NCBI RefSeq assembly: GCF_007558815.1
Contig: NZ_VLTJ01000002.1
Location: forward strand, 1-64,000
Direction: 5' to 3'
DNA: 64,000 nt
DNA from: Verticiella sediminum
Lineage (GTDB): Bacteria; Pseudomonadota; Gammaproteobacteria; Burkholderiales; Burkholderiaceae_B
Below the pieces are notes generated by a model. The model made no database searches. It had not been told where the DNA came from and saw only the letters and a program-made list of their open reading frames with translations. This document shows positions 1-8,321 of the stretch, piece by piece; position 1 is the stretch's first letter; every line of letters begins with the position of its first letter. The translations under genes and the position numbers were made by a program.

Positions 1-1
1 C

Positions 2-889
2 GCGGCCCGCCGCCTGGCGCGCGCATTCGGGCGCCCCTTCCGAGGCCTGGCCCCGCTGCTGCGCTCGCCCAGCGCTCTGATCGGACTGGCGATCATCATC
101 GGCTTCGTCGCTCTGGCGCTGTTCGCGCCGCTGATCGCTCCGCATGGCCCGTTCGACGTGGCCTACCGCGCGGACGGTGCCGTGACCCGGCTCGCCCCGC
201 CCAGCGCCGAGCACTGGTTCGGCACCACCAACCAGGGCATGGACGTGTACAGCCAACTGGTATGGGGCACCCGGGTGGCGCTGATCGTGGGCGTGGTCTC
301 GGCGCTCGGCAGCGTGATCATCGGCACGCTGGTGGGGCTCTTCGCCGGCTACTTCGGCGGCTGGACCGACGAGATCCTGATGCGCGTCACCGACGTCGCC
401 TACGGCATCCCGTTCCTGCCGTTCGCCATGGTGGTGATCGCGATGCTGCGCCCCAGCCTGGCCCTGGTGGTCGCCCTGGTGATCTTCTTCCTGTGGCGCA
501 CCACAGCCCGCGTGATCCGCGCGCAAGTGCTCACGCTCAAGGAGCGGCCCTTCGTCTGGGCGGCCCGGGCCGCCGGCGCGAGCCATCTGGGCGTCCTGTT
601 CCGGCACATCGCGCCCAACGCGCTGCCGCTGAGCTTTCTGTACATGGCCATGGGCGTGCAATCGGCGGTCATGCTGGAAGCCGCGCTGTCCTTTCTCGGC
701 TTCGGCGATCCGCAGGTGCAGAGCTGGGGCGTCATGCTCAACGCCGCCTTCCAGGCGGGCGCCATGCGCAGCGCCTGGTGGTGGGTGGTGCCGCCCGGGC
801 TGTCGCTGTCGCTGTTCGTCATGGCGATCTTCATGGTCACCCGAGCCTACGAAGAAATCGTCAACCCGCGCCTAAGGACCAGCCGATGA
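2..889 (+). CDS. Dipeptide/oligopeptide ABC transporter permease (DppC-like), 5' end outside window
   Basis: Inner-membrane permease of a peptide-type ABC importer. The reading frame is open from base 2, so the true start lies upstream; 295 residues are visible. A hydrophobic segment lies at about visible residues 27-50, typical of the first membrane span of DppC/OppC proteins, followed by a periplasmic stretch and further membrane segments. The cytoplasmic EAA loop (AARAAGASHLGVLFRHIAP, about residues 187-205) that docks onto the ATPase is intact. The stop codon overlaps the start of the next gene (ATGA), so the two are translationally coupled. The partner permease and the binding protein are expected upstream. 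Whether the substrate is a peptide, nickel or another solute cannot be told from this part. Confidence 0.9.
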   Translation, partial: AARRLARAFGRPFRGLAPLLRSPSALIGLAIIIGFVALALFAPLIAPHGPFDVAYRADGAVTRLAPPSAEHWFGTTNQGMDVYSQLVWGTRVALIVGVVSALGSVIIGTLVGLFAGYFGGWTDEILMRVTDVAYGIPFLPFAMVVIAMLRPSLALVVALVIFFLWRTTARVIRAQVLTLKERPFVWAARAAGASHLGVLFRHIAPNALPLSFLYMAMGVQSAVMLEAALSFLGFGDPQVQSWGVMLNAAFQAGAMRSAWWWVVPPGLSLSLFVMAIFMVTRAYEEIVNPRLRTSR

Positions 890-1905
890 ACGCCCCCTTG
901 CTGACCGTGCGCGATCTCAAGGTCGCTTACCGCACGTCCGCCGGCGAAGCGTTCGCCGTGGACGGCGTGTCCTTCAACCTGGCGCCGGGCGAGTTCCTCG
1001 GCATCGTAGGCGAATCCGGCTGCGGCAAGTCGACGATGGCCAAGGCGGTGCTCGGCCTGCTGCCCACCAACGCGCGCATCGCGGCGGGCTCGGTGCAGTT
1101 GCGCGGCCAGGAGCTGGTGGGTCTGTCCACGCGGGCCTGGCGGCGTCTGCGCTGGAAGGAAATCGCCCTGGTACCGCAGAGCGCCATGAACGGCTTCGAC
1201 CCGGTATACACCGTCGAGGCCCAGCTCGACGAGGCGATGGCCGCGCATTCGAGCGCCGGCCCTGCGGCGCGGCGCGAGCGCATGGGAGAGATGTTCGATC
1301 TGGTCGGTATCGACCGCCGCCGCCTGTCGGACTATCCTCATCAGTTCTCGGGCGGCATGCGCCAGCGTGCCATGATTGCCATGGCCATGGTGCTCGACCC
1401 CCAGTTGGTGGTGGCCGACGAGCCGACCACCGGGCTGGACGTCATCGTGCAGGACCAGATCATCCAGCGCATCCGGCGCATCCAGCGCGAGCAGCACAAG
1501 ACCATGCTGCTGATCACGCACGACATGGCGCTGGTGGCCGAGAACTGCGACCGCATCGTGGTCATGTACGCCGGCCAGGTCATGGAGGCCGGACGCGAGG
1601 CGGTCTTTCGCACGCCGTTCCACCCGTACACGCTGGGGCTGTGCAACGCCTTCCCGGACCTGGACGACCGCGACCGCGAACTCATCGCCATCCCCGGTGT
1701 GCCGCCCAACCTGGTGTCGCCGCCGCCGGGCTGCCGCTTCGCGCCGCGCTGTCCGTTCGCCACCGACGTATGCCGGCGCAAGGCGCCACCGCTGGTGAGC
1801 GTGGGGCCGGACCACCAAGCCGCGTGCCACCACGTGACCCGCGTGGCCGACATGCGCGAGCGGGCCCGGCTGCCGGCCACCTGGCGCGAGCCGGCCATCG
1901 CCTGA
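886..1905 (+). CDS. Peptide-type ABC transporter ATP-binding protein (DppD/OppD-like)
   Basis: Cytoplasmic ATPase energising the permease encoded just before it; 339 residues, normal for DppD/OppD. Walker A GESGCGKS at residues 43-50, ABC signature FSGGMRQR at 154-161 and Walker B VVADEP at 175-180 are all present. The C-terminus has the oligopeptide/dipeptide-transporter extension with a cysteine cluster (RCPFATDVC), which marks this subfamily. The start ATG overlaps the previous TGA. These transporters usually have a second ATPase (DppF/OppF) directly downstream; here there is a 343-bp non-coding gap and then an unrelated pirin gene, so the second ATPase is absent, upstream or elsewhere. 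Confidence 0.92.
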   Translation: MNAPLLTVRDLKVAYRTSAGEAFAVDGVSFNLAPGEFLGIVGESGCGKSTMAKAVLGLLPTNARIAAGSVQLRGQELVGLSTRAWRRLRWKEIALVPQSAMNGFDPVYTVEAQLDEAMAAHSSAGPAARRERMGEMFDLVGIDRRRLSDYPHQFSGGMRQRAMIAMAMVLDPQLVVADEPTTGLDVIVQDQIIQRIRRIQREQHKTMLLITHDMALVAENCDRIVVMYAGQVMEAGREAVFRTPFHPYTLGLCNAFPDLDDRDRELIAIPGVPPNLVSPPPGCRFAPRCPFATDVCRRKAPPLVSVGPDHQAACHHVTRVADMRERARLPATWREPAIA

Positions 1906-2248
1906 CGCGGCCATGGCCAGCGGCCCCATCGCCAACCTGTAGCGCTGCAGGGCAGCATCCACACACCCTGCCACCCGGGGGGCCGGTAGAGCGAAACGAA
2001 TCAAGGACATCGGGCGACAGCCTGATAGTCGTGCGTTCCTTCATCGAGGCTTTCCGTGCATCCTGCTCGGTGATCGATGCACCCCCTTATTGTCCACTTG
2101 AGAGCGACAGTATTTGATATTCCAGGCAGTTTTTCTCCCTCCTTTGCGACAGTATTCTGTCTCCATCGGTCGAAGGCGACCAACCAGCCCGAAGCGGCCG
2201 GCCGCCGGCGCGGCCCCGACCACCGGGCGCAACGAGGAGAACACTGCC
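1906..2248. other. 343-bp non-coding gap between ABC operon and pirin
   Basis: No supportable gene. It holds the presumed pirin promoter and a pair of 11-bp direct repeats listed separately. The DNA from about 2080 to 2165 is clearly more AT-rich than its surroundings, as expected of a promoter zone, but I could not pick convincing -35/-10 boxes. Confidence 0.6.
2104..2161 (+). promoter_or_regulatory. Direct repeat GCGACAGTATT x2 upstream of pirin gene
   Basis: GCGACAGTATT occurs at 2104-2114 and again at 2146-2156, 42 bp apart (about four helical turns). The second copy is also part of a perfect inverted repeat GACAG-TATT-CTGTC (2148-2161). It sits 88-145 bp before the pirin start, so it is a plausible regulator site. 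The regulator is unknown. Confidence 0.4.
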
Positions 2249-2974
2249 ATGCTGAACATTCGCAAAGCCGGGGAGCGCGGTGCCGCTGACCACGGCTGGC
2301 TGAAGTCGTTCCACACCTTTTCCTTCGCCTCCTATCACAACCCGAAGGAGCGCGGCTTCTCGGACCTGCTGGTCATCAACGATGACCGCGTCGCCCCCGG
2401 CATGGGCTTCGGCAAGCATCCCCACGCCGACATGGAGATCTTCTCCTACGTGCTGGAAGGCCGGCTCGAGCACCGCGACTCCATGGGCAACGGCTCGGTG
2501 ATCGAGCCGGGCGACGTGCAGATGATGAGCGCGGGCACGGGCGTGGCGCACAGCGAGTTCAACCCGTCCACGGACGAGCCGGTGCACTTTCTGCAGATCT
2601 GGATCGTGCCCGGCGTGGCCGGCGCCGCCCCGACCTACCAGCAGAAGCGCTACACCCCGCAAGACAAGCGCGGCAGGCTGCGGCTCATCATCTCGCCCGA
2701 CGGCGCCGACGAGTCGCTGGTGATCCGCCAGGACGCCAGGGTGCATGCGGGGCTGTTCGACGGCGACGAGACCGCCACCCTCGTCCTGGACGAGAACCGC
2801 TACGCCTATGTCCACGTGGCCCAGGGCAGCATCGAGCTGAACGGTGTGAAGCTCGACACCGGCGACGGGGTGCGCGTGCGCGACGAGCGCGAGCTTACGT
2901 TCGCCAAGGGGCAAGGTGCCGAAATCCTGGTCTTCGACCTTCGGCCCAAGGAGGTCCCCACCCTGCCGTACTGA
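2249..2974 (+). CDS. Pirin family protein (YhhW-type bicupin)
   Basis: Cupin protein of 241 residues, the usual size for the YhhW/quercetinase-like pirins. The four metal ligands of this group are visible: His57 and His59 in KHPHADME, and His101 and Glu103 in GVAHSEF. The second, C-terminal cupin half lacks such ligands, as is normal. Members include quercetin 2,3-dioxygenases and proteins with no known substrate, so the biological role is undetermined. The start ATG at 2249 is chosen because GAGGAG at 2234-2239 lies 9 nt before it and family homology begins there. The gene stands alone and converges on the glutaredoxin gene at 3041. Confidence 0.9.
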   Translation: MLNIRKAGERGAADHGWLKSFHTFSFASYHNPKERGFSDLLVINDDRVAPGMGFGKHPHADMEIFSYVLEGRLEHRDSMGNGSVIEPGDVQMMSAGTGVAHSEFNPSTDEPVHFLQIWIVPGVAGAAPTYQQKRYTPQDKRGRLRLIISPDGADESLVIRQDARVHAGLFDGDETATLVLDENRYAYVHVAQGSIELNGVKLDTGDGVRVRDERELTFAKGQGAEILVFDLRPKEVPTLPY

Positions 2975-2996
2975 GGCCGGCAGCCAGCAGGCCCAC

Positions 2997-3026
2997 CCCC
3001 GCGCGAGCCGTTCCGGCAGCGCGGGG
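2997..3026. terminator. GC-rich hairpin between convergent pirin and glutaredoxin genes
   Basis: Inverted repeat CCCCGCGC (2997-3004) / GCGCGGGG (3019-3026) with a 14-nt loop lies in the 66-bp space between two convergent stop codons. There is no T-run, so it is a structural candidate only. Confidence 0.35.
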
Positions 3027-3040
3027 CGGCGCCTAGGACG

Positions 3041-3805
3041 TCAGTGCCCCACGCCCGCCGGCTTGGCCAGCATCCACACCGCCATGCCCACCATCATCAG
3101 GTTTTCGGTCAGCGAGACGAAACCCAGCGGCACCTTGCTGTCGCCGCCCACGCAGGCGCAGGTCAGCTCGCGCTTGTCGATGTAGACCGCCTTGAAGACC
3201 GAGACCGCGCCCACGGTCCCGATGAACAGCGCCACGGGAACCGACAGCCAGGTCAGCGCGCCCGCGATCATGAGCACGCCGGCCAGCGCCTCGGCGAACG
3301 GGTACACATAGCCGTAGCGCACCCAGCGCTGTGCCAGCAGGTCGTAGTTGAGGAACATGGTGGAGAAGCCCTCCACGTCCTTGAGCTTCTGCAACGCCAG
3401 CAGGCACATCGCGATGGCGATGAACCACTCGGCGGCCTGCACAGTCGCCAGGCTGCCGTAGGCCGCCCAGCTCGCCGCCAGGGCCATCAGCGCCGCCATC
3501 GAGAAAAGGGCGACGACCGGCGCATAGCTGGAGGCGTTCTCGTCCTTCACCTGCCTGCCGAAAAAGCGCTGCAGATCCTCGAAGCCGCCCACCCGCCGGC
3601 CGTCGATGAAGACCTGGGGCGTCGAGTCGACGCCATGTCGGCGCTTGAAGTCCTCGGTCTCTTCACGCGAGGTGAGCGGATGATCGCCCACCGCATAGCC
3701 CTCGCGTTCGAGCAAGTCGAGCGCCTTCAGCCCCCACGGGCAGGTGTGCTCCGGCATCACCATGCGATAGAGCTCGGCATGCCGTCGGGTCCGCGTGTCT
3801 GCCAT
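3041..3805 (-). CDS. Glutaredoxin domain fused to MauE/DoxX-type redox membrane protein
   Basis: Two-part protein of 254 residues. Residues about 8-85 form a glutaredoxin fold with the monothiol-style motif TCPWG (Cys22) and cis-proline segment TPQVFIDG (62-69). The remainder contains about four membrane segments and a CAC motif (216-218) in the loop RELTCACVGG, characteristic of the MauE/methylamine-utilisation and DoxX-like family thought to handle disulfides in or across the inner membrane. RBS AGGAG lies upstream of the start. It is 70 bp downstream of the DUF305 gene on the same strand and probably shares its CueR-type promoter, which suggests a role in thiol redox balance during copper stress. 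That role is inference; the substrate is unknown. Confidence 0.85.
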   Translation of the reverse strand: MADTRTRRHAELYRMVMPEHTCPWGLKALDLLEREGYAVGDHPLTSREETEDFKRRHGVDSTPQVFIDGRRVGGFEDLQRFFGRQVKDENASSYAPVVALFSMAALMALAASWAAYGSLATVQAAEWFIAIAMCLLALQKLKDVEGFSTMFLNYDLLAQRWVRYGYVYPFAEALAGVLMIAGALTWLSVPVALFIGTVGAVSVFKAVYIDKRELTCACVGGDSKVPLGFVSLTENLMMVGMAVWMLAKPAGVGH

Positions 3806-3875
3806 GATGCTGCTCCTGGGCTTGCCTCGCCAGCCCTCGCCCTCGAGGACGAGGCGTGCGCTTGGAGCCCCGTGG

Positions 3876-4274
3876 TCAATGCCCGCGCTCGGTCAGCCAC
3901 TGCCGCATCGCGGCGATCTCGGCCTCCTGGGCCGAGATGACATCCTCGGCGAGCTTGCGCACCTCGGGGTCGGAGCCGTACTTCAGCACGATCCGCGCCA
4001 TGTCGATCGCGCCCTGGTGATGCGGGATCATCCCGCGCATGAAGTCCACGTCCGCGTCGCCGGTATAGCCAACCAGCATGTCCTGGTGCATCCGGTCGCT
4101 GGCCGCGCGGTAGGCCGCCGTCGACGGGCTGTCGGCGGCGGCTGCGGGCGCGCTGGCTCCATGCGATGCGTGGCCGCCGTGCCCCTCCTGGCCCTGGCCC
4201 ACCTGGCCCTGAGCCACGGCGAGGCCGGCAGCACCGAGCATTCCCGCCAAACCGATTCGAATCCACGTTTTCAT
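3876..4274 (-). CDS. DUF305 periplasmic His/Met-rich protein, likely copper-binding
   Basis: Small exported protein (132 residues) with a signal peptide at residues 1-21 ([20 protein letters not shown] then AQ). It has a His-rich linker (GHGGHASHG, 31-39) and the DUF305 core with MHQDM (62-66) and [13 protein letters not shown] (81-93). DUF305 proteins such as cyanobacterial CopM bind Cu and are often in copper-resistance clusters. The gene is divergent from cueR and lies behind a CueR-type promoter, so a periplasmic copper-buffering role is well supported by context though not shown biochemically. It probably forms an operon with the glutaredoxin-MauE gene downstream. Confidence 0.88.
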   Translation of the reverse strand: MKTWIRIGLAGMLGAAGLAVAQGQVGQGQEGHGGHASHGASAPAAAADSPSTAAYRAASDRMHQDMLVGYTGDADVDFMRGMIPHHQGAIDMARIVLKYGSDPEVRKLAEDVISAQEAEIAAMRQWLTERGH

Positions 4275-4361
4275 CCAGCGTCCTCTGCTCAGATACCGGG
4301 CGGCCGGCGCGCCGCCGCGTCATGCGGTCATGCGGCGAACTTCCGCCCCGGATGGTGCTCC

Positions 4362-4392
4362 AAGATAGACCTTCCCATGATGGCAAGGTCAA
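4362..4392 (-). promoter_or_regulatory. CueR/MerR-type promoter-operator driving the DUF305 operon
   Basis: On the minus strand, -35 TTGACC (4392-4387) and -10 TATCTT (4367-4362) are separated by 19 bp, the over-long spacer diagnostic of MerR-family activated promoters. The spacer holds a dyad ACCTTSCCA...TGGSAAGGT centred near 4379, matching the CueR consensus ACCTTSC-N-GSAAGGT. It reads toward the DUF305 gene and lies 50 bp before the cueR start. Confidence 0.85.
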
Positions 4393-4441
4393 GCCGCGCC
4401 CAGGCGCTACGCCGGCCGGCAGCGTTCCACAGGAAGACGCC

Positions 4442-4855
4442 ATGAACATCGGACAGGCCGCCCAGGCTTCAGGCGTGTCGGCCAAGATGATCCGCTACTA
4501 CGAGCAGATCGGCCTCATCCCGCCCGCCGCACGCACGGCGGCGGGTTACCGCGACTACGCCGCCGCCGACATCCAGCGCCTGCGCTTCGTGCGCCGCGCC
4601 CGCGACCTGGGCTTTCCGGTCGCCGAGATCGGCAGGCTGCTCGGCCTGTGGCGGGACGACGCGCGCCACAGCGCGCACGTCAAGCGCATCGCCTGCGACC
4701 ACATCGCCGCGCTGGAACGCAAGATCCGCGACCTGCAGGACATGGCCGCCGAACTCAAGGCACTGGCCGCCTGCTGCCATGGCGACGAGCGGCCGGAGTG
4801 CCCGATCCTCGCCGGCCTGGAGCAGGCGGGAGGCGGCAGCGTGCAGCCCGCCTGA
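4442..4855 (+). CDS. cueR: Cu(I)-responsive MerR-family transcriptional regulator
   Basis: MerR-family regulator of 137 residues. The N-terminal winged helix begins MNIGQAAQASGVSAKMIRYY, followed by RTAAGYRDY (31-39). A long dimerisation helix and a C-terminal metal loop follow, with Cys112 and Cys120 (CCHGDERPEC). These positions are the same as the two Cu(I) ligands of E. coli CueR, supporting a monovalent-metal sensor (Cu, Ag, possibly Au). Start ATG at 4442 fits family alignment; longer upstream starts would cross its own operator. It is divergent from the DUF305/glutaredoxin unit and the cognate promoter is visible between them. No copA or multicopper oxidase is present in this window. 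Confidence 0.92.
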   Translation: MNIGQAAQASGVSAKMIRYYEQIGLIPPAARTAAGYRDYAAADIQRLRFVRRARDLGFPVAEIGRLLGLWRDDARHSAHVKRIACDHIAALERKIRDLQDMAAELKALAACCHGDERPECPILAGLEQAGGGSVQPA

Positions 4856-5032
4856 AGGACGAGGCGTGCGAAAAACACCTGGGACTGCACGACCAGCGAC
4901 GCCAGGCCGGGCGAGAGGTGCCGGGTCACCCCAGATCCCGACCACCAGGACCGCCAGCAGCGCATGGCGCGCAGTCACAATCGCACTCCCGTATGCCTGG
5001 CGCGCCGAGCCGGCGCGCCGGCGGTAGTCCAA

Positions 5033-5048
5033 GGCCTGTCGACAGGCC
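5033..5048 (-). terminator. Perfect 16-bp palindrome just after RND pump stop codon
   Basis: The sequence GGCCTGTCGACAGGCC starts 3 nt past the pump stop codon (minus strand) and can form a 6-bp stem with a TCGA loop. No T-run follows. It may be the 3' end of the efflux operon mRNA. Confidence 0.35.
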
Positions 5049-5051
5049 CCT

Positions 5052-8000
5052 CTAATCCAGCACCTCCCGCTCGCCCGCGTTCGCCGGTGTGAGGAGCAGG
5101 TACAGCGCCGGCACCACCACCAGCGCCAGCAGGGACACCGAGATCAGGCCGAAGATGATGACCAGCGTGAGCGGCCGGTAGAAGGCGCTGCCGACCGCCA
5201 GGGGAACCAGGCCGACGATGGTGGTGATGGCCGTGGTCAGCAGCGGCCGCAGGCGCCGGGCCGCGCCGGCCGCCGCGGCATCGGGGATGGCCATGCGCTC
5301 CTCCTTCAGGAAGCTGTTCATGGTGTCGACCATGATGATGCCGTTGTTGATGGCGATCCCGATCAGCGAGACCAGGCCGATCATCGCGAAGAAGGAGAAG
5401 GTGATGTCGAAGGCCCAGAAGCCCAGCGCCGCGCCGACCACCGCCAGCGGCATGGTGGCGAAGATGATGAAGGCCTGGCGGAAACTGGCGAACACGATCA
5501 CCAGCACCCCCACCACCAGCACCACCGCGATCACCAGCGCCAGCAGCGCCGAGCCGAAGGTCTCCTGCGTCTCGGCCGACTCGCCGCCGATCACGGCGCG
5601 ATAGCCGTTGGGCCAGTCCCGCTGCATCTCGGCCAGGCGCGGCGCAAGCTCGGTCATGACTTCGCCCACGGTGCGCCCTTCGTTCTTGGCCATGACGGTG
5701 ACCGCACGCTCGCCGTCCGCCCGGGTGATCGCGCTGGCGGCCTCCGACTGCGCCGGCATCAGCAGTTGGTTGAGCGCGATCGAGCGCCCTTCGCCGGTGA
5801 ACACCCGCACCCGCGACAGCTCCTCGGCATTGCGCGGCCCGCCCGCCTCGCCGGGACGGCTCGGCCACTCGGTGCCGAGCCGGATGTCGATGTTGTCCGA
5901 GCCCTCGTCGGTCACGAAGGTGCCGATCTCGTCCGAGCTGAAGGCGATGCGCAACTGCGCGGCGAGCTCGTCGTGGCCGATGCCGAAGAAATCCACCGCC
6001 TCGCGGTCGGGACGCAGGTTCATCTGCGGCATCAGCATGCCGATGTTGTCGCGCACGTCCACCACGCCCGCGGTCTCGCCGAGCAGGGCCTGGACCTGGC
6101 GCGAGAGTCCGAGCAGTTCGTCCATGTCGGCGCCGATGAGCTGGATCTCGATCGGATCGCCGCCGTCCGGCGAGCCGGTCTCGGCCACCACCAGCAACTG
6201 GGCGGCGGCCACGCGCTCCTCCAGGTAGGCGGCCAGTTCGCCGCGGATCTCGTCGGCCAGCTCGTAGGATTCGGCGTCGCGCTCGCCGCGCTCGCGGAAG
6301 GTCGCCGAGAAACCGACGAAGTTTTCCGCCTCGCTGGGCTGCAGCAGGGAGGCCATGGAGCCCCCGGCGAACGGGCTCTTGCGGCCGACCAGCTTGACCA
6401 CGCTGTCGAAATACGGCTTGCCGCGCAGGATCTCGCCCACGCCATCGGCGATCGCCTGCGCGCTGTCCAGCTCGGTGGTGGGCGGCAACTCGATGTTGAT
6501 GCCCAGGCGCTCGCCGTCGGTGGCGGGAAAGAGTTCGATGCGCGCCTGCGAGAACGCGAACAGGGATGCGACGAAGATCAACACGGCCAGCAGGACCCAC
6601 AGCCAGGCGCGGCCGCGCGACTTGACCACCCAGCGTGCCGTCCAACGCTCGAGCCGCGCCACCGCGCGCTGGTTGAGCCGGTCGGAGAGGCCCTGCTTGC
6701 GCGGGTCCTCGGCCTTGCGCTGCCTGCCGAGCAGCGCGCGCGAGAGCGGCAGCGAACACAGCATCGCCACCACGAAGGAGAGCACCAGACAGACCACGGT
6801 GGTGGCCGGCAGCACGCGGATGAACTCGCCGGCCGTGCCGCTGATCGACATCAGCGGCACCAGCGCGAGGATGGTCGTGATCTGCGCGGCGAACGCCGGC
6901 TTGGCGTAGCGGCCCACGGTGGCGAGCACAGCCTGGCCGAAGGTCTTGCCGCGGTTGTAGATCTCGTCGTGCAGGCCTTCCATCAGGATGATGAAGACGT
7001 CGATGATCATCACCAGCGCGATCACCATGCCGATCACCACCAGCTCGTTGAGCGAATAGCCCATCAGCAGGATGATCAGCAGCACGCCCGCGAAGGTGAC
7101 CGGCACCGACAGCCCGGCCACCACCGCCTCGCGCCAGGCGATGGTGAGAAACAGGATGACGAAGACGATCGCCATGGTCTGCAGCGCGCTCACGAAAACC
7201 TCGGTGAGCGAATCCCAGATCTGCGCGGCCTCGTCCTGGGTCACGCTGTATTCGATGCCGGCGGGCCAGGCGCCCTCGCCGTGCAACTGTTCCAGCGTCT
7301 GCCGGATGGACTCGACCAGCGCCACCGTGTCCGCGCCGGGCGTCTTGCGCACCGACACCTCAAGCGAGGGCCGGTAGTCGTCGCCCCGCTGGCTGAAGAA
7401 GGCGCGCGTGGTCTCGGTCTCCTGTGTCCGGCGCACCGTGGCGACTTCGTCCAGGCGCACCGCGCGGCCCGCGGCCAGCCCGCCCATGCGGGCCACCGGC
7501 AGCGCGCGCAGGTCGTCGACGTTGCGAAACCGCCCTTCCAGGCGCACCACGGCGCCGATGGTGTCGCTGCGGATCTCGCCGAAAGGCTGTTCGATGTTCG
7601 CGCGCTGCACGGCGTTGCGCACCGTCGCGGGCGAGAGCCCCATCGCCAGCATGCGCTCGGGCCGCAGCAGGATCTGCACGATCTCCTCGCGCTCGCCGCC
7701 GATGTCGACCTCGTTCACGCCGGGCAGGCGCTCCAGCGTGTCGCGGATGTCGCGCGCCAGCGCGTTCATGGTGGCCGAGCCGGCGGCGCCGTGCAGAGCG
7801 AAGGTGAAGATCGGCCGATCATCCACCGAGGCCTGCACGATCACCGGCGGCTCCACGTCGGTGGGCAGCTCGGCCTCGGCATCCGCGACCGCCGCGCGCA
7901 GCCGGTTCATCGCGTCGACCGGATCGGCCGCCGCGTCGAACTCGACCGCGATGACCGAGAACGAGTCGAACGATGCGCTGTCCACCTGGCGCACGCCCTG

Positions 8001-8321
8001 CAGCGTGGTCAACTCGTCCTCGATGATCTCGGTGACCTGCTCCTCCATGCTCTGCGGGTCCGCGCCCGGCCAGGCCGTCGTCACCGTGGCGAACGGGATG
8101 TTCAGGTCGGGCAAGGCCTCCTTGACGAGCTGGAAGTACGCCATCAGCCCGCCCAGCAGCAAGGTGATGACGAGCAGGATGCCGAAGATGGGTCGCAGGA
8201 AGAAAAAGCGCGCCAGCGGGTGGGCGTCGCGCACCTCCGGTGTCTCGCGCGATGCCGGCGCGTTCGACGCGGGCCCGGCAGCGTCGGCGCCGGGCGAGGA
8301 CGGCGCAGCGCCGCCGCTCAC
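5052..8321 (-). CDS. RND efflux transporter permease (AcrB-like superfamily)
   Basis: Inner-membrane proton-driven pump of 1089 residues, near the usual RND length, with the standard repeat architecture: TM1, large periplasmic loop, TM2-6, then a second copy. The start is GTG at 8321, overlapping the adaptor stop (GTGA), and the first membrane span begins near residue 33. TM4 reads GMVIALVMIIDVFIILMEG: only one aspartate is present where AcrB has Asp407-Asp408. TM10 reads IGIAINNGIIMVD, with Asn in place of the AcrB Lys940. This points to a less-studied RND branch with a modified proton relay. It is the last gene of the outer-membrane factor-adaptor-pump operon. Substrates cannot be inferred. 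Confidence 0.93.
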   Translation of the reverse strand: MSGGAAPSSPGADAAGPASNAPASRETPEVRDAHPLARFFFLRPIFGILLVITLLLGGLMAYFQLVKEALPDLNIPFATVTTAWPGADPQSMEEQVTEIIEDELTTLQGVRQVDSASFDSFSVIAVEFDAAADPVDAMNRLRAAVADAEAELPTDVEPPVIVQASVDDRPIFTFALHGAAGSATMNALARDIRDTLERLPGVNEVDIGGEREEIVQILLRPERMLAMGLSPATVRNAVQRANIEQPFGEIRSDTIGAVVRLEGRFRNVDDLRALPVARMGGLAAGRAVRLDEVATVRRTQETETTRAFFSQRGDDYRPSLEVSVRKTPGADTVALVESIRQTLEQLHGEGAWPAGIEYSVTQDEAAQIWDSLTEVFVSALQTMAIVFVILFLTIAWREAVVAGLSVPVTFAGVLLIILLMGYSLNELVVIGMVIALVMIIDVFIILMEGLHDEIYNRGKTFGQAVLATVGRYAKPAFAAQITTILALVPLMSISGTAGEFIRVLPATTVVCLVLSFVVAMLCSLPLSRALLGRQRKAEDPRKQGLSDRLNQRAVARLERWTARWVVKSRGRAWLWVLLAVLIFVASLFAFSQARIELFPATDGERLGINIELPPTTELDSAQAIADGVGEILRGKPYFDSVVKLVGRKSPFAGGSMASLLQPSEAENFVGFSATFRERGERDAESYELADEIRGELAAYLEERVAAAQLLVVAETGSPDGGDPIEIQLIGADMDELLGLSRQVQALLGETAGVVDVRDNIGMLMPQMNLRPDREAVDFFGIGHDELAAQLRIAFSSDEIGTFVTDEGSDNIDIRLGTEWPSRPGEAGGPRNAEELSRVRVFTGEGRSIALNQLLMPAQSEAASAITRADGERAVTVMAKNEGRTVGEVMTELAPRLAEMQRDWPNGYRAVIGGESAETQETFGSALLALVIAVVLVVGVLVIVFASFRQAFIIFATMPLAVVGAALGFWAFDITFSFFAMIGLVSLIGIAINNGIIMVDTMNSFLKEERMAIPDAAAAGAARRLRPLLTTAITTIVGLVPLAVGSAFYRPLTLVIIFGLISVSLLALVVVPALYLLLTPANAGEREVLD

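Noticed and set aside
5009-5022. Palindrome GCCGGCGCGCCGGC downstream of the RND operon
   Set aside because: Short all-GC palindromes are frequent at this base composition and nothing else supports a function.
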